A stretch of 64,000 bases of DNA from Chondrus crispus. Lineage: Eukaryota > Rhodophyta > Florideophyceae > Gigartinales > Gigartinaceae. The stretch spans positions 1 through 64,000 of the forward strand of contig NW_005179069.1 in the NCBI RefSeq assembly GCF_000350225.1, written 5' to 3'. Both the position numbers and the translations under genes were made by a program. Shown piece by piece: positions 31,352 through 41,312 of this stretch. The first letter of the stretch is position 1. Every line of letters begins with the position of its first letter. The notes below the pieces were generated by a model, which worked only from the letters and a program-made list of their open reading frames with translations, was not told the origin of the DNA and made no database searches.

Positions 31352-33640
31352 TCAGCCGCTCGCGTCGTTTGAGGGCACGCGGGCCCCTGACCCACGGTTG
31401 TTCGGAGGACAGTACCCCGGGTGCCGGGGCAATTCGGCGTCCATGTCCGCCAAGGAGGGCATTGTGACACGAGTCATACTCTCACCGCTCGCCCAGTTTC
31501 GGGACGGGCGAGGGTCAGACCCGTACGCGGCGTACGGGTCACGGATTGTAGAGGTAGCAGGGCCGTGAGGAGCGCCACCAGCTGGCAGGGGCGCCGACTG
31601 AGCCAAACGCAAGCGGTCGCGCTCGCACCGGTAGCGTTCGCGATCGTACACCGCCCGCTCGTAGGCCGCGGCTTGGCGCTCGGACGCCTCGCGCACGGAC
31701 CCTAGCTCCCGGTTCACCCGCTGCAGTTCCGCAGAGCGCGTTGCTAGGTCGTCACGTAGACCGCGCGCTTCATCACTCCGAGTGAGGAACCATTCAGCCA
31801 GAGTATCCACCAACCCGCCTACGGTCCAAGTTCGCCGGCTGGCAACGCCTAACGCTAGCACTACCTTGGGGGCGACCATCAGCTCCTCGTGGGGGAGCAC
31901 CAGCTCACGTATGCGGCGCCCCCGGGGCGCGCCCTGCCTCACCGCGTCGAGTGGTGGGACGGGGAGGACAGCGTCTGAAGGGACAGGACCACCTGCGGGG
32001 TCGTGATCGGCACCCCGCGTCGGTCGAGAGGGGTACAGGGCGACACCAACGGAGTCTCCGCCCACGGCGTCGAGGTCTCGGTAGCGCTTCCGACGCCCAC
32101 GCCGGTGTTCGGAACCAACCCCTCCCCTCCTTTCCCCGTTACCGACGGCCGGGGGCACGGGACGGGGACGCGCGGCGAAGGCGTCCATGGTTGGTTCGTA
32201 CGTCAGGAAGGAGCTACGGGCGCCTGTGGTATAGTCCATCCACGAACGGTGGTTCAGAGGACTGACCTCTCCGACCCGGCCCATGAGGCTAATGGCATGG
32301 CTGAACGTCCACGGGACGTGAGCAGAGCCGACGTCGGATGGATGCAGTGCGACGTCGGGAAGGCCCGACGCGACGCGCCCCACGAACGTGACCGTGGGGA
32401 CGGGCTGCACGAACGCACGCTTGTTCATACACACCTCCGACATGAAAGCGCAGCACACGGACCACCCCCACTCGCGCTCATAGTTGTACGCGAGCCGCGG
32501 GTGGGCTGGGTGCTGTGGATCGGCGCACGCGATGCCAAAATGTTTCAGAATGGGAGGCAGCAATGGGTGTACCCTCAACGACGGAAAGCTCTCCTGCACG
32601 ACCAAGGGGAGAGCGGGAAAATCACCAACCGACAACCCGGACGGGAAGGCGGCAGATGGGACGACACGACCGTCCGCCTCGTTTTCTCCCCTGTAGGCGG
32701 ACCAGTCGTGGTGAGCGAAACCCACGGCGTATAGCCGCATCAAGGAACACGAGGACTTCTGTAGAGCCACGAGGGGCTTGGTGAAGGCGTAGGGGCGGGG
32801 CGAGACGTACAGTCCCGCCACCTCTGACAGCACGAAGCGTCGGGGGTCTACCTGCACCGACCCGGCCAGGAGCCCCCCCATACGATCAACGTAGATGACC
32901 TCCGCCACGCTGTACGCGAATGTACGGTCGCCCGGTAGCTCGTCCGGGAGCTGGTAGCCGACCCCGCCGCCTTCGGACATTAAGCGGTAAAGGGCCGAAG
33001 ATGCTTCTTCCAGGCCGCCCGTCTCGTACACCTTAAACACGCGAGCGAGATCGGGTCGAAGCCACCCGCACGAGATCACCTCCGCCACGGTGATCCCGGA
33101 ACGGCCCCGGCGTGACCAAGGGTACTGCAGCTCGTCGACAGAGAGCAGTGGGACATCGGAAGACGGAACCCCGAACCACTGCATGGCTGAGGCCACCTCC
33201 CCCTCCCGACCGGAGGAAGAGGGGTGAGGTACGGAGGTACGACGGCCGAAGGATGCACCGTCGGGAACACGAGCCGCCCCCACCGCCGCGGGGGCGGCAG
33301 AGCCGCGCGCGACGCCCGGATGCGCAACGGGAAGGACGACGGCCGCTGGGGTCGGTTGGGCAGCCGGACGGAACGCGATGACCGGTTTGGGTGGCCCCAC
33401 GGGAGGAGCCACCAGCTCCACGGAGACGGTCGTGGAGCGGGAACGGGACTTCTGGAAAGCCGGAGGAGCCGGCGGGGTCGGACGGGTCAGAGCGATGTTC
33501 TCCCCTTGCGATCCAGGGGACGCGCTCGATGACCCGACCCCGCGCGGCAAAGGAATCGCGACGACGGACGCTCCCGCCGCCACGGGTTCGCCACCGCCAG
33601 CGGGCGGCGGCGGAGGAGGAAGAGAGGTCGAGTCGGCCAT
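31352..33640 (-). CDS. Antisense ORF of element A, 762 codons, intact
   Basis: ATG at 33640, uninterrupted to 31352, opposite in strand to gag-pol and placed between pol and the 3' LTR. The N-terminal 150 residues or so are Pro/Ala-rich. A conserved block at about 175-400 includes YPWSRRGRSGITVAEV, YQLPDELPGDRTFAYS and LQKSSCSLMRLYAVGFAHHD. A basic patch RRGRRKRYRDL at about 512 could be a nuclear signal or nucleic-acid contact. Residues 617-675 or so are Arg/Glu-rich heptads. B and B' carry homologs with strong amino-acid similarity despite diverged DNA, pointing to selection on this strand. Transcription could start in or near the 3' LTR. Some plant Gypsy elements have antisense ORFs; relationship unknown. 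No known domain is seen. Confidence 0.8.
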   Translation of the reverse strand: MADSTSLPPPPPPAGGGEPVAAGASVVAIPLPRGVGSSSASPGSQGENIALTRPTPPAPPAFQKSRSRSTTVSVELVAPPVGPPKPVIAFRPAAQPTPAAVVLPVAHPGVARGSAAPAAVGAARVPDGASFGRRTSVPHPSSSGREGEVASAMQWFGVPSSDVPLLSVDELQYPWSRRGRSGITVAEVISCGWLRPDLARVFKVYETGGLEEASSALYRLMSEGGGVGYQLPDELPGDRTFAYSVAEVIYVDRMGGLLAGSVQVDPRRFVLSEVAGLYVSPRPYAFTKPLVALQKSSCSLMRLYAVGFAHHDWSAYRGENEADGRVVPSAAFPSGLSVGDFPALPLVVQESFPSLRVHPLLPPILKHFGIACADPQHPAHPRLAYNYEREWGWSVCCAFMSEVCMNKRAFVQPVPTVTFVGRVASGLPDVALHPSDVGSAHVPWTFSHAISLMGRVGEVSPLNHRSWMDYTTGARSSFLTYEPTMDAFAARPRPVPPAVGNGERRGGVGSEHRRGRRKRYRDLDAVGGDSVGVALYPSRPTRGADHDPAGGPVPSDAVLPVPPLDAVRQGAPRGRRIRELVLPHEELMVAPKVVLALGVASRRTWTVGGLVDTLAEWFLTRSDEARGLRDDLATRSAELQRVNRELGSVREASERQAAAYERAVYDRERYRCERDRLRLAQSAPLPAGGAPHGPATSTIRDPYAAYGSDPRPSRNWASGESMTRVTMPSLADMDAELPRHPGYCPPNNRGSGARVPSNDASG

Positions 33641-34570
33641 AATAGGACGGCCGATAGCACGGAGCAGAGATGATCGGTCGGGACTGTCGGGGAAGGACTG
33701 GGACAGCGCAAAGTGGAACCGGAGTTTGTCTACCGTCGGCGGTGCTGGTGAGGGTTCAGGGAGCGAAGGACGAGAGCTCTACAAGCCACCTCAGGAAACG
33801 GCGGAACACGCGCCCGACGTGCGCCAACCGTCATTCTGCAGCATACCCTACAACGTACGCACAGTGCGCTCGCCCGGTGTAAGAACCGCCACGTATGCCG
33901 CCCCGCCGACGAGGGTCGAGTGCGAAACGCCACCACGCCGGCACGTGGCCCGCATGGTACCCCGAGCCGTGCTCCATCCCAAGAGGCCCGCCGCAAACCG
34001 ACCCCCTCCTACTTCGAGCACGCGCGCCGCCGTCGACGGCAGGGATCGCGTGCCGCCTCCGCAGCAATGGCGTGCCTCCACGAAGGGGGGAAGAATGAGA
34101 CCTCGCATCGCAAGCGGAAAATCACGGCTCCCGAGACCGACGCGCGGCGCGAACGCGGGGAAGGAGCGACGAAAAGAAGGTGTCGAAACCCGGCGTACGC
34201 GAGCAACCCCGGGCAGCGACACGGAAAGCGTGCACGACGGACAAGAAGGACCTCGGGCAATCACGTCGTACCCTCTAGGCCCACCCCATCGGATGGGGTG
34301 GGACAATCAGAGAATAGCCAACAATAACACGCGCATAGCCCGCCACCGCCGCCTCGATCGCCCTCGCAGCACGGCGTGCTATCGCGCCGCCCCTCTCTGC
34401 GTGCGCGCGGGCGCGCAACGCAGCTACCGCCGCTGTTGTTGCCTCACGCAGGCGCGCACACGCGCATCGCCAGCTAATGCCACATGACTGCTGCTTCCCT
34501 CATGCAGGCGTGCTCACGCGGAGCGACCGCCGTCCATGTACGCCGCGCGCCCGTCTAGTCTAGGGGGCAC
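33641..34570. other. Element A leader side of the antisense ORF
   Basis: Would form the 5' UTR or promoter region of the antisense transcript. The 369-codon plus ORF across 33378-34487 overlaps the conserved antisense ORF start and has no similarity elsewhere in the window, so it is treated as a shadow. Confidence 0.4.
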
Positions 34571-35701
34571 ATGGACGAGAAGCTGATGCGAGGGATCGCC
34601 AATCCGCGGAGGAGAGCATTTTACTACGGGGAGGGTACAATACCTGAGCACCTGAGGGGCTTTTCTCCTTGGAATATAACGCTCCCATTGGGGATCACGC
34701 CAATCGCGCTATTGACGAGGACATCGGACCCCCGCTACATCTGGCGGACAAGGTCGCCTCTACGACTGATACCCAGGAAACCCCTGCCCTCACGGAATTC
34801 GGTTTAGAATAGCAGTGCGATGCACTGATGATTCGCGCAGAGAAGTTTCGGGCCAGTAGGGAGAAAGTAGAGATGCTATGCCGCGCGAACAGGGGTCCAA
34901 CTACCGAGGTCTGGGCACCAGACGAAAACGGTTCGCCAACCTCCTTCCGCGATTAGTGTCAGGGTCATCGAGCCGCACGGCACCTGGAGTTGGCCCTGGA
35001 GTACGAGATGGGGGTTGAGGGGAGACAGAAGAGAAAGGGGGATGCTCCCGCCTTGAGGAGCCAATTGGTGAAGAAAAGAAGGAAACCGGTCGATCACCAC
35101 CGACACGTAGGAGGAATACAGAAGAGGAATTTAAGCGTCGCCATCAACGTGTACCATGACCTCTACACGGGCGATTTTTCGGGGCTGAAGAGAGACACTG
35201 TGGGGAAAAGGGGGTGAGACGGCGCGTATGACGGATTGGGAAGGGGAAGGACGGACAAAGGGAACGGAGGAGTGACGACGACGCCACCGGGACAAAAGCA
35301 GAAAGACGGAGAGGAGAGGTTTCTCGATACGGCTGAGATGTGTGAGGTCGATGGAGCGGATGTGCCTCCAATACAGGACTGGGAGGCCCGCACAGAGGCG
35401 TTGCTATGGTCAAGAAAAGAGACATCGGATGAGGGTGACCTACCGCCCGGAACGCCCTCGACGGATGCATCGAGATGCCCGCGTGAGAATGAAGGCCGCA
35501 GAGTCTGAGGTCGCCGAGATTCGGCGTTTGGAGGTCGTCAACGAAAGAAGCGCGTGGGCGAGGACAGAAAGGAAACGGAAAGGAGGCACGCGATACCGGA
35601 GACCAATGTTACGGAGGGACGAAGGAGCCCACGTCCCTGGAAGGGGGGGCACAATACGGTCGGCTCTACAAGCACATGTGGACGTGGACGTCCACACTTG
35701 A
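34571..35701 (+). pseudogene. Possible degraded sense ORF before the 3' LTR of A
   Basis: Protein-like stretches on the gag-pol strand follow each other across stops and frame changes: HANRAIDEDIGPPLHLADKV (about 34700), MIRAEKFRASREKVEMLCR (about 34828), LVKKRRKPVDHHRHVGG (about 35065), MCEVDGADVPPIQDWEARTE (about 35338) and a charged helical end. The last codons (DVDVHT, stop) mimic the end of pol (NADVHA, stop), and both overlap the hairpin before a polypurine tract. It could be a relic of a third gene or of a recombined pol end. No domain is recognised. Confidence 0.3.
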
Positions 35702-35712
35702 GGGGGGGGCCA
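35678..35712 (+). promoter_or_regulatory. Hairpin and 3' polypurine tract, element A
   Basis: GTGGACGTCCAC palindrome, then ACTTGAGGGGGGGGCCA directly against the TG of the 3' LTR at 35713. Expected position and composition for the plus-strand primer. Confidence 0.85.
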
Positions 35713-36336
35713 TGTGGCATATCCCCCTCCCGGAATTTGATTTAGATTAGATTTGCAGCTGTAGAGCCCGAGCTCTACAGTACCTCAGCCCGCGCGCACA
35801 CGTGTACCCCACGTGTACGGGCGCGCGCGCACACGTGTAGTGTCAGTCCCGACGGCTGACAGTATTACAGTGCAGACCGACCTGCACTACGGTAGCACAC
35901 TACAGTACATCGGTACTGTAGTGTCATGATAGATAATTGTGTACATTAAATATGAGCGGACCGCCGGCGGTGGAGGGGGGACAAGCACGGACTTGTCAAG
36001 GATTCTCCACCTTGGTCCGCCCGCTTACTTTTAGGTACTTCCGTCCGTTTTACCTAAGAGTCGCACCGCGCGCGGGTTGAGGACGCGCGTAGCACGCCCA
36101 CGAGCCGGCTCCGCCTCCGCCCGTCGGTACTGGATCGTCACCCAGTACCGCTCCAGGGCGTCGAGGCGTAGAACCGCTCGCGCGTGCGCGCGTCCTCCCC
36201 GATCCCGCTCTACCACCGCTACCTCGAGCCCGTGCTCGGTACCGTGGGTGGGCCGTGCTTCTGTCTTCCCGCCGATCGGGGTCTTCCCGAACTGTCAGTA
36301 CTCACCCCCCTCGTCGTTGGGGGTGATTATACTGCA
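35713..36336 (+). repeat. 3' LTR of element A (624 bp)
   Basis: Near-identical to the 5' LTR. It is longer by 33 bp because of an extra CACGTGTAC and GCGCGC-rich segment around 35802-35834. Ends ACTGCA instead of ACTACA and is followed by the AGTGC target duplication. Confidence 0.95.
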
Positions 36337-36341
36337 AGTGC

Positions 36342-36920
36342 AACCTGTCAAGGGTGAACTGTCAACCGTAACATTGTCCTCCACTCAAATCAGCACAAAG
36401 TCCAAATACATACGACCCCCAGACTTCAGCAGAGAGTACTACAGAGTACCCCGCTCTATTTGACCGAGCATATGTCGAACCCTTCTACACATGCACATTT
36501 TTGCCTCCTGAATGATTTGAGGGCATGACGACTGATGTTATGTACAGGATCTTTTTCTCAAACAACACTCATTATAGTAGTGGATCATGAGAAAAATATT
36601 ATAAGAGCGTAATCCATTCTAGTGGGTCGCCATTGAGTGAGGTCCAGCTCTAAAAACATTACTTGCATGATATCTGAGCAAAGCCCCCCAGTGTGTTCAA
36701 TGCCGGTTGCCACTTAGCGCCGGAGATTGCACTGCTGCGCACTACGTTTTCATGACTGTCCCTGCGTTTTTCACTGCACTACAGTATGTCTCCTTCTCCT
36801 CAAATATTTCAGAATGCGAGGATAGGGGAATAGACACGAGAGTTTTTTACGAGAGCAATCTTGGCAAGGGCTATCAATGACGACGATGCCCTTTTCGTTC
36901 GGACATTGTCAGCTCGAGAG
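36342..36920. other. Right flank of element A; no gene supported
   Basis: AT-rich unique-looking sequence. The frame leading into the next ORF opens at 36834 but has no ATG before 36921. Confidence 0.4.
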
Positions 36921-37304
36921 ATGATCACCTACTTCCGCCAGAAGAGGAAGTATCAAGGTGGGCTGGATGTTCCAATGCTCCTCTTTATTGGTATCAACCT
37001 TGACCAAACGGATACCAAGGCAGATTTAGAAAGATCGGCAGCTTCCAAACCTAATTACAATGCCAAGGCGGCTGCCGTGAGGGAGATTATTGGGAGTACA
37101 ATGGAGCTAAGGACCCTACGAGATTTTAATTTGAGCGCCAGAGGTATTGAAACCTCCCCAACCATTGCATTTGCAGAGATACAACGCGATGTTGCACGGC
37201 TTTATTTCGAAGACGGAACTTCAATTCTCATTGAAGGCAAGAAAACGAACAGTGCTCCTCCACCGTCGACCACTGCCACCCCTGAAGGCTTGATCCTTTT
37301 TTAG
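36921..37304 (+). CDS. Orphan protein, copy 2 (paralog of 18704-19105)
   Basis: 127 codons from ATG 36921. The frame is open upstream to 36834 without ATG, so an upstream exon is possible. Shares GINLDQ, ADLER.AAS.PNYNAKA, VREI.G, TS.IAF, VARLYFEDGTS.LIEG and NSAPPPST with copy 1. The pair flanks element A and its surroundings. Homology continues into the 3' flank (TCTAGCGTAAAT...CGACTGCTCTTCGTTGCG). Function unknown; no domain, signal or membrane segment visible. Confidence 0.5.
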   Translation: MITYFRQKRKYQGGLDVPMLLFIGINLDQTDTKADLERSAASKPNYNAKAAAVREIIGSTMELRTLRDFNLSARGIETSPTIAFAEIQRDVARLYFEDGTSILIEGKKTNSAPPPSTTATPEGLILF

Positions 37305-38215
37305 TTCTGAAACTTTTCTAGCGTAAATTCCATCTTTTTAGCGGTCCTCAATTCCCGGCTTCGTACGGCACGACTGCTCTTCGTTGCGATAACTGCTTAC
37401 CATAGTTCCATCCATGTGGGACCGATCCAGATGAGAATGCGGCCTGCTACCTCAGATTAGGCTTCTTCATATTCTGGCATGCTAACGTGGTTCGTGCAAA
37501 AAGGACGCACAGGGTCGTACAGAGAAGAACGCATGGCAACTGTAGACTGTATGAAAGACATCTTGTGTCGAATGTACAACATCTACCTACTATGAGTTCG
37601 AATCATCCGAATTTGGCCGTGGAAGTTGTCACTGACGTTTGCTCTATTGCGAGGCGACTAGTGACAAACCCGCTTGAATAGAGTGAGGGTGACAGCCTGT
37701 ACAATCTTATGAAAAGATCTTCACCAATAGTTGCCAGATGTGCATTGAGATTGAAGTTTTCTCGTGTGTTTGTAATCTCTTGTTGACGGAAAACACAGCA
37801 TCTCATGGTCGCTTGCACGACTGCAGACAGTAAAACTTGCATTGTCTCCCTGGTGGGCCTTCGCTTTTCGATCTTTGATAGTATGCGCATCGGGAAAGCC
37901 CGCCGAGCCAGACGACGGCGAAAGGGAGCACGCATGGTACGTTAATCAAGCAGGGAACGACACTGTACGAGTACGCCTAGCCTATAACCTAATACTCCCC
38001 ACTTGAGTGCGACATGATTGGGTGTCCGAAAAAAGTTTCCAAAATGTTTTGGACCGGATCCAAGATGGAAATTGGAAATCGGTGCCCTGCTGTACAATTC
38101 CCGATTTCCAAATTTCCGACTTTCCAAAACACCTAGAACGCCCCTTAGTCTTTAACGGAAAATTTCTCAAGCTCGACAAAACGAGTACGTAAGATTGCTT
38201 GTGCGATACGAAGAG
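37305..38215. other. Spacer with inverted repeat upstream of the APH-like gene
   Basis: No gene supported. 38040-38138 contains an inverted repeat: TTTTGGA...GGAAATTGGAAATCGG pairs with CCGATTTCCAAATTTCC...TCCAAAA around about 20 unpaired bases. It ends about 80 bp before the ATG, so it may be a small fold-back element or a regulatory structure. Confidence 0.5.
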
Positions 38216-39616
38216 ATGTCACTTCGCAGCGAACAGCCTATCTACGAGTCGTCCAGAGCACGCTGTGAAAGGGATTTGGTCCATGAGGTGCAACTTCTTA
38301 CGTTTGATGTGAGCCATCAATACGTTTTGCTTGTGGCAAGTGGTCCTGATCAGTGGAGGCTTCCGGGATTTCTTTCTAAAGAAGTATCTGACAGCTCGAT
38401 AGAGGGTGTGTGCAGCGCTGCCAAGACAGTCATTGGTATCGAATTTCCGTTTCTTGTTCTTCGACATTGTTACTCTGAGGAGTTGTCCGTTGAAACGCCT
38501 AATCTTTCAGCTACTAAGGTCCGCGCCATTCTCGTTGCTCAGTGCCATGAGAAATCTCAAGAAGTGCCTTCTGGATGCAGTTGGGTGACCATCACCAATG
38601 ATCACAGAGGGGGTGTCGTCCATGTGTCGCACTCGGAGAAAGAAGCGGAGCAAGCCATTCGGCGAGAACTGGAACAGACCGTAGCCAACGTTACGCCGCC
38701 TAGACGGGTGCCTTGGGCCTCTGTTGGATGGTATCAAGAAACGCTTCGAAAGGTGCGCGAAATATTTGATGGACACAATGTGCATGTGATGGGGGAATTG
38801 GTTCAGATCCGTGCGTCATCCAGAGGAGCCGTGCTAAGGATCAAGACGAATGAGAGTGATTACTACCTTAAATGCAGTGCATCCACGTCGAACGATGCTG
38901 GAGTCACGTCAATAATGTCTAACGTTGTTCCTGATCTTGTCGCCAAGCCGTTGTTCGCAGATGTGGAACGTCGTCAAATGATCCTTGTGGACCACGGTGA
39001 CGAGACTAGCTTCTGTGGATTGGAAGATGAAGGGCGTAAGCAGGGCGTAAGAGATCTGGCGCGTCTGCACCGCGCAAGCGCAAAGGTGTTGCCTGATTTG
39101 TTGGAGGCCGGACTACCATGTTATTCACCACTGTGGATGCGTGAGAACTTGAACTCACTTTTTCAGTGTAAGGAGCTTTTGCCCATGCTAGAAACGGAAG
39201 AAAGGCAGAAACTGTCGAGCATCAAGGTGAAGCTGCAAGATGATCTGACGGAACTTATTGATTTGGAAATGCCCACCTGTTTGATACACAATGACACGAC
39301 CAGTGGGAACCTAACCAGGAAGGGCGCCGATGAGGGTCCAGGGGTCCGGTTTTTCGACTTTGACAGCTCTTTCGCAGGCCATCCTTTGTTTGATGTTGAC
39401 TGGTGCAACCGATATACCCTAGAGGTCTATGCACAGGAAATGGACATAGCTGACATTGACGGATTGCTTGGATTGACTGGGAAAGTATTCTTCAACCTTG
39501 CGCCGCTCGTGGAAGCATATAGATACTTGGATATGGTTAGGGAGGAGGAAGACGGTGCTCCCCGGGAAGACGCCCTTCACTGGCTAGAGGACAGTGTTCG
39601 TTCCTTGCTGCCGTGA
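38216..39616 (+). CDS. APH-fold phosphotransferase with Nudix-like N-terminus
   Basis: 466 codons from ATG 38216 (TTG codons upstream are not used). Residues about 28-140 resemble a Nudix fold (VLLVASGPDQWRLPGF, then helix and strands) but lack the REX2EEX Nudix box, so hydrolase activity is unlikely. Residues about 160-450 match aminoglycoside/choline-kinase-like enzymes: PWASVGWYQ, the substrate-lobe strands with YYLKCSA (possible ATP-binding Lys), LIHNDTTSGN (catalytic HxDxxxxN, about residue 356) and FFDFDSS (metal-binding D, about 380). It probably phosphorylates a small molecule in the cytosol; the substrate is unknown. The PW..GW layout recalls bacterial APH proteins, suggesting transfer. 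A decayed partial copy lies at 41863-42105. This gene is intact. Confidence 0.75.
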   Translation: MSLRSEQPIYESSRARCERDLVHEVQLLTFDVSHQYVLLVASGPDQWRLPGFLSKEVSDSSIEGVCSAAKTVIGIEFPFLVLRHCYSEELSVETPNLSATKVRAILVAQCHEKSQEVPSGCSWVTITNDHRGGVVHVSHSEKEAEQAIRRELEQTVANVTPPRRVPWASVGWYQETLRKVREIFDGHNVHVMGELVQIRASSRGAVLRIKTNESDYYLKCSASTSNDAGVTSIMSNVVPDLVAKPLFADVERRQMILVDHGDETSFCGLEDEGRKQGVRDLARLHRASAKVLPDLLEAGLPCYSPLWMRENLNSLFQCKELLPMLETEERQKLSSIKVKLQDDLTELIDLEMPTCLIHNDTTSGNLTRKGADEGPGVRFFDFDSSFAGHPLFDVDWCNRYTLEVYAQEMDIADIDGLLGLTGKVFFNLAPLVEAYRYLDMVREEEDGAPREDALHWLEDSVRSLLP

Positions 39617-40104
39617 CCGAAGAAGGAAAGGGTGACCGCATATTTTTGGGCTGCGTTGACGTGTACGACGGTGTAGTCTGGGGCGAGGCGCTCTGCACGT
39701 GGCATCAGCTGTATGCGCTTTATAATGAGTACAAAGAAGGTGCGAAAGTTTTGGCGGGAGCATCATCGTCAGGACGACAAGTAGAGGAGGCATGAAAGTC
39801 TTCATGGCCGGGTGATGCTTGCAAAACAAGAACTGAGTTTTTGTTTTGCATGCATCACCGGGCTATACGAAGCGCTGGTCCATCTTCTGACAACGAGACG
39901 TACGCACACTACACTGCGGTTGCCGCATTCGTACCAGACGGAGCACAAGGAGGGGGCTCGTTGACTGGTCACACGGACAGGAGGCACAGTGTTGGCATCA
40001 GTGCGGACGGAAGACATGTGATGTTTGCATCCTGGGACGAGAATGTGAGGGTGTGGGACGTGGATAGAGGGATCACACTTGGTAGCGGGTGGGCAAAGGA
40101 CTAG
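39617..40104 (+). pseudogene. WD40-repeat protein fragment
   Basis: 39841-40104 encodes one recognisable WD40 repeat near its end: GISADGRHVMFASWDENVRVWDVDRG. The preceding frame 39613-39795 (LGCVDVYDGVVWGEALCTWH) may be part of the same gene. A stem-loop (GGGTGATGC.TGCAAAACAA / TTGTTTTGCATGCATCACC, 39809-39863) separates the two. One repeat cannot form a propeller, so this is a relic. Confidence 0.45.
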
Positions 40105-41024
40105 GAAGACATCACGAATCGAATTCTGAGGACCGTAGACGTGGGCACTGTGTTGTACAGGACAAACATCGCAAATAACTGTACGCAAGGGAAGAGTTGC
40201 GCGAAAGCGAGAGGACGGGTCTGAGGCTGTCCTGGCTCCATTAGAGATCTCTAATCGACTACAGAAGACTCACTGATATGGCACGATCATGTAGTGGTAG
40301 TTGCAGCGGTGGCTAATGTGGTTGTTTCCATGAAGGTAGTGGTCTAAATTGCGAAAAGCCATAGACGCTTGCCACCCCCAGGCATTCGTGACGTGTTGCA
40401 GTGGTGCGTCGTAGTAGTAAGGGGGGAGGGGGGGAAGTCCATTTTGATGTTACGAAAGCTTGAGAGTCTTGTTTCATGGACGTTGCCAGTCCATATCTTT
40501 GTGTGCATGATCTATCAACCAACTTCCCCTCATCACACAGTAAACAACTCTAGGAATGGGAACGGGCCTGACGTGTGAATGTCGTACGGTTCTTCCGTTG
40601 CGAAGGGTTTTCGTTGTCCTTTACTGCAAGCAGATGACTAAGAAACCCTCAAGGCTGCCTCATGCATTTGGACGTAGCTGCAATGCCGCCATCTCCTAGC
40701 CGACCAGCACTCAAGAGCTTTTATGACCTGATCATCCACGTGTTACACGTGGGCGTTAGCTTCGATGAAATGGACATCGCTGTCACTCACAGATGCACCC
40801 TTGTACTCGCGGCCTGCTCCACCGGTCTCTAAAGTTTATCCTGCGGCGCCTCCACCAGAAACGCATCTCCCCTGGCGCATTCCCAGTATGGCTATGACCC
40901 TTCTCCAGATTCACCCACCACCCTATCCTCCGTGGTTCGTTGTGCGCCTCCATCCTCGCGTTCACCTCCTAAACCCCCATCCCGATAACCCACCCGCGGT
41001 TCGCGGCTCGTAAACGGAAGAGCC
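40105..41024. other. Spacer, no gene supported
   Basis: Mixed-composition DNA ending in a C-rich tract (40790-41020). ORFs here are short and without domains. Confidence 0.4.
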
Positions 41025-41312
41025 ATGCTCGCCCCCAGCCGACGCCAAGCCCCTGTCCCCGCCCTCGCCCTCCCATCCGCCCTCTTCCGCCGCCATACCC
41101 TCCCTCTCACCCTTCATACCCCCGCCCAAAACTACCCCAACCTTTGCCCCCCCCCCGCCTTCCTCACATTTCTCGCGTCGCCTTCCTCAGACACCGTCGC
41201 AACGAGCACGGAGCGTCTTTCAAGCACGATCTCGGCCACCGTGGACCTCGAATTCAACAACGACTGGCGGTTGGATCTGTACCAGTGGGCGCTCCAACTC
41301 GCATCTGGTTAA
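41025..41312 (+). CDS. Hypothetical 95-residue protein, possible first exon
   Basis: ATG at 41025. The N-terminus is Arg/Ala/Pro/Leu-rich without acidic residues for about 60 positions, which resembles an organelle transit peptide. It ends STISATVDLEFNNDWRLDLY QWALQLASG. It may be the start of a gene whose remainder is lost or spliced. No homology recognised. Confidence 0.2.
   Translation: MLAPSRRQAPVPALALPSALFRRHTLPLTLHTPAQNYPNLCPPPAFLTFLASPSSDTVATSTERLSSTISATVDLEFNNDWRLDLYQWALQLASG

Larger units (their letters stand above)
21472..36336 (+). mobile_element. Complete Ty3/Gypsy chromodomain retrotransposon, element A (14.9 kb)
   Basis: The LTRs at 21472-22062 and 35713-36336 are flanked by the 5-bp target duplication AGTGC (21467-21471 and 36337-36341). 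By eye the LTRs differ by three substitutions and one 33-bp indel, so insertion was recent. Order: LTR, primer-binding site, gag, frameshift signal, pol, internal polypurine tract, tandem repeat, antisense ORF, degraded sense ORF remnant, hairpin plus polypurine tract, LTR. Each of gag and pol has a single TAA, and the antisense ORF is intact. Its roughly 6.3 kb between pol and the 3' LTR is unusual for Ty3/Gypsy. Confidence 0.95.

Noticed and set aside
33378..34487. 369-codon plus-strand ORF overlapping the antisense ORF start
   Set aside because: It shadows the conserved minus-strand ORF in GC-rich, stop-poor DNA, has no counterpart in B or B', and shows no domain.
21472..36336. Near-identical LTRs as an assembly duplication
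   Set aside because: A 5-bp target duplication flanks the element and the LTRs differ by a 33-bp indel, as expected for a true insertion.
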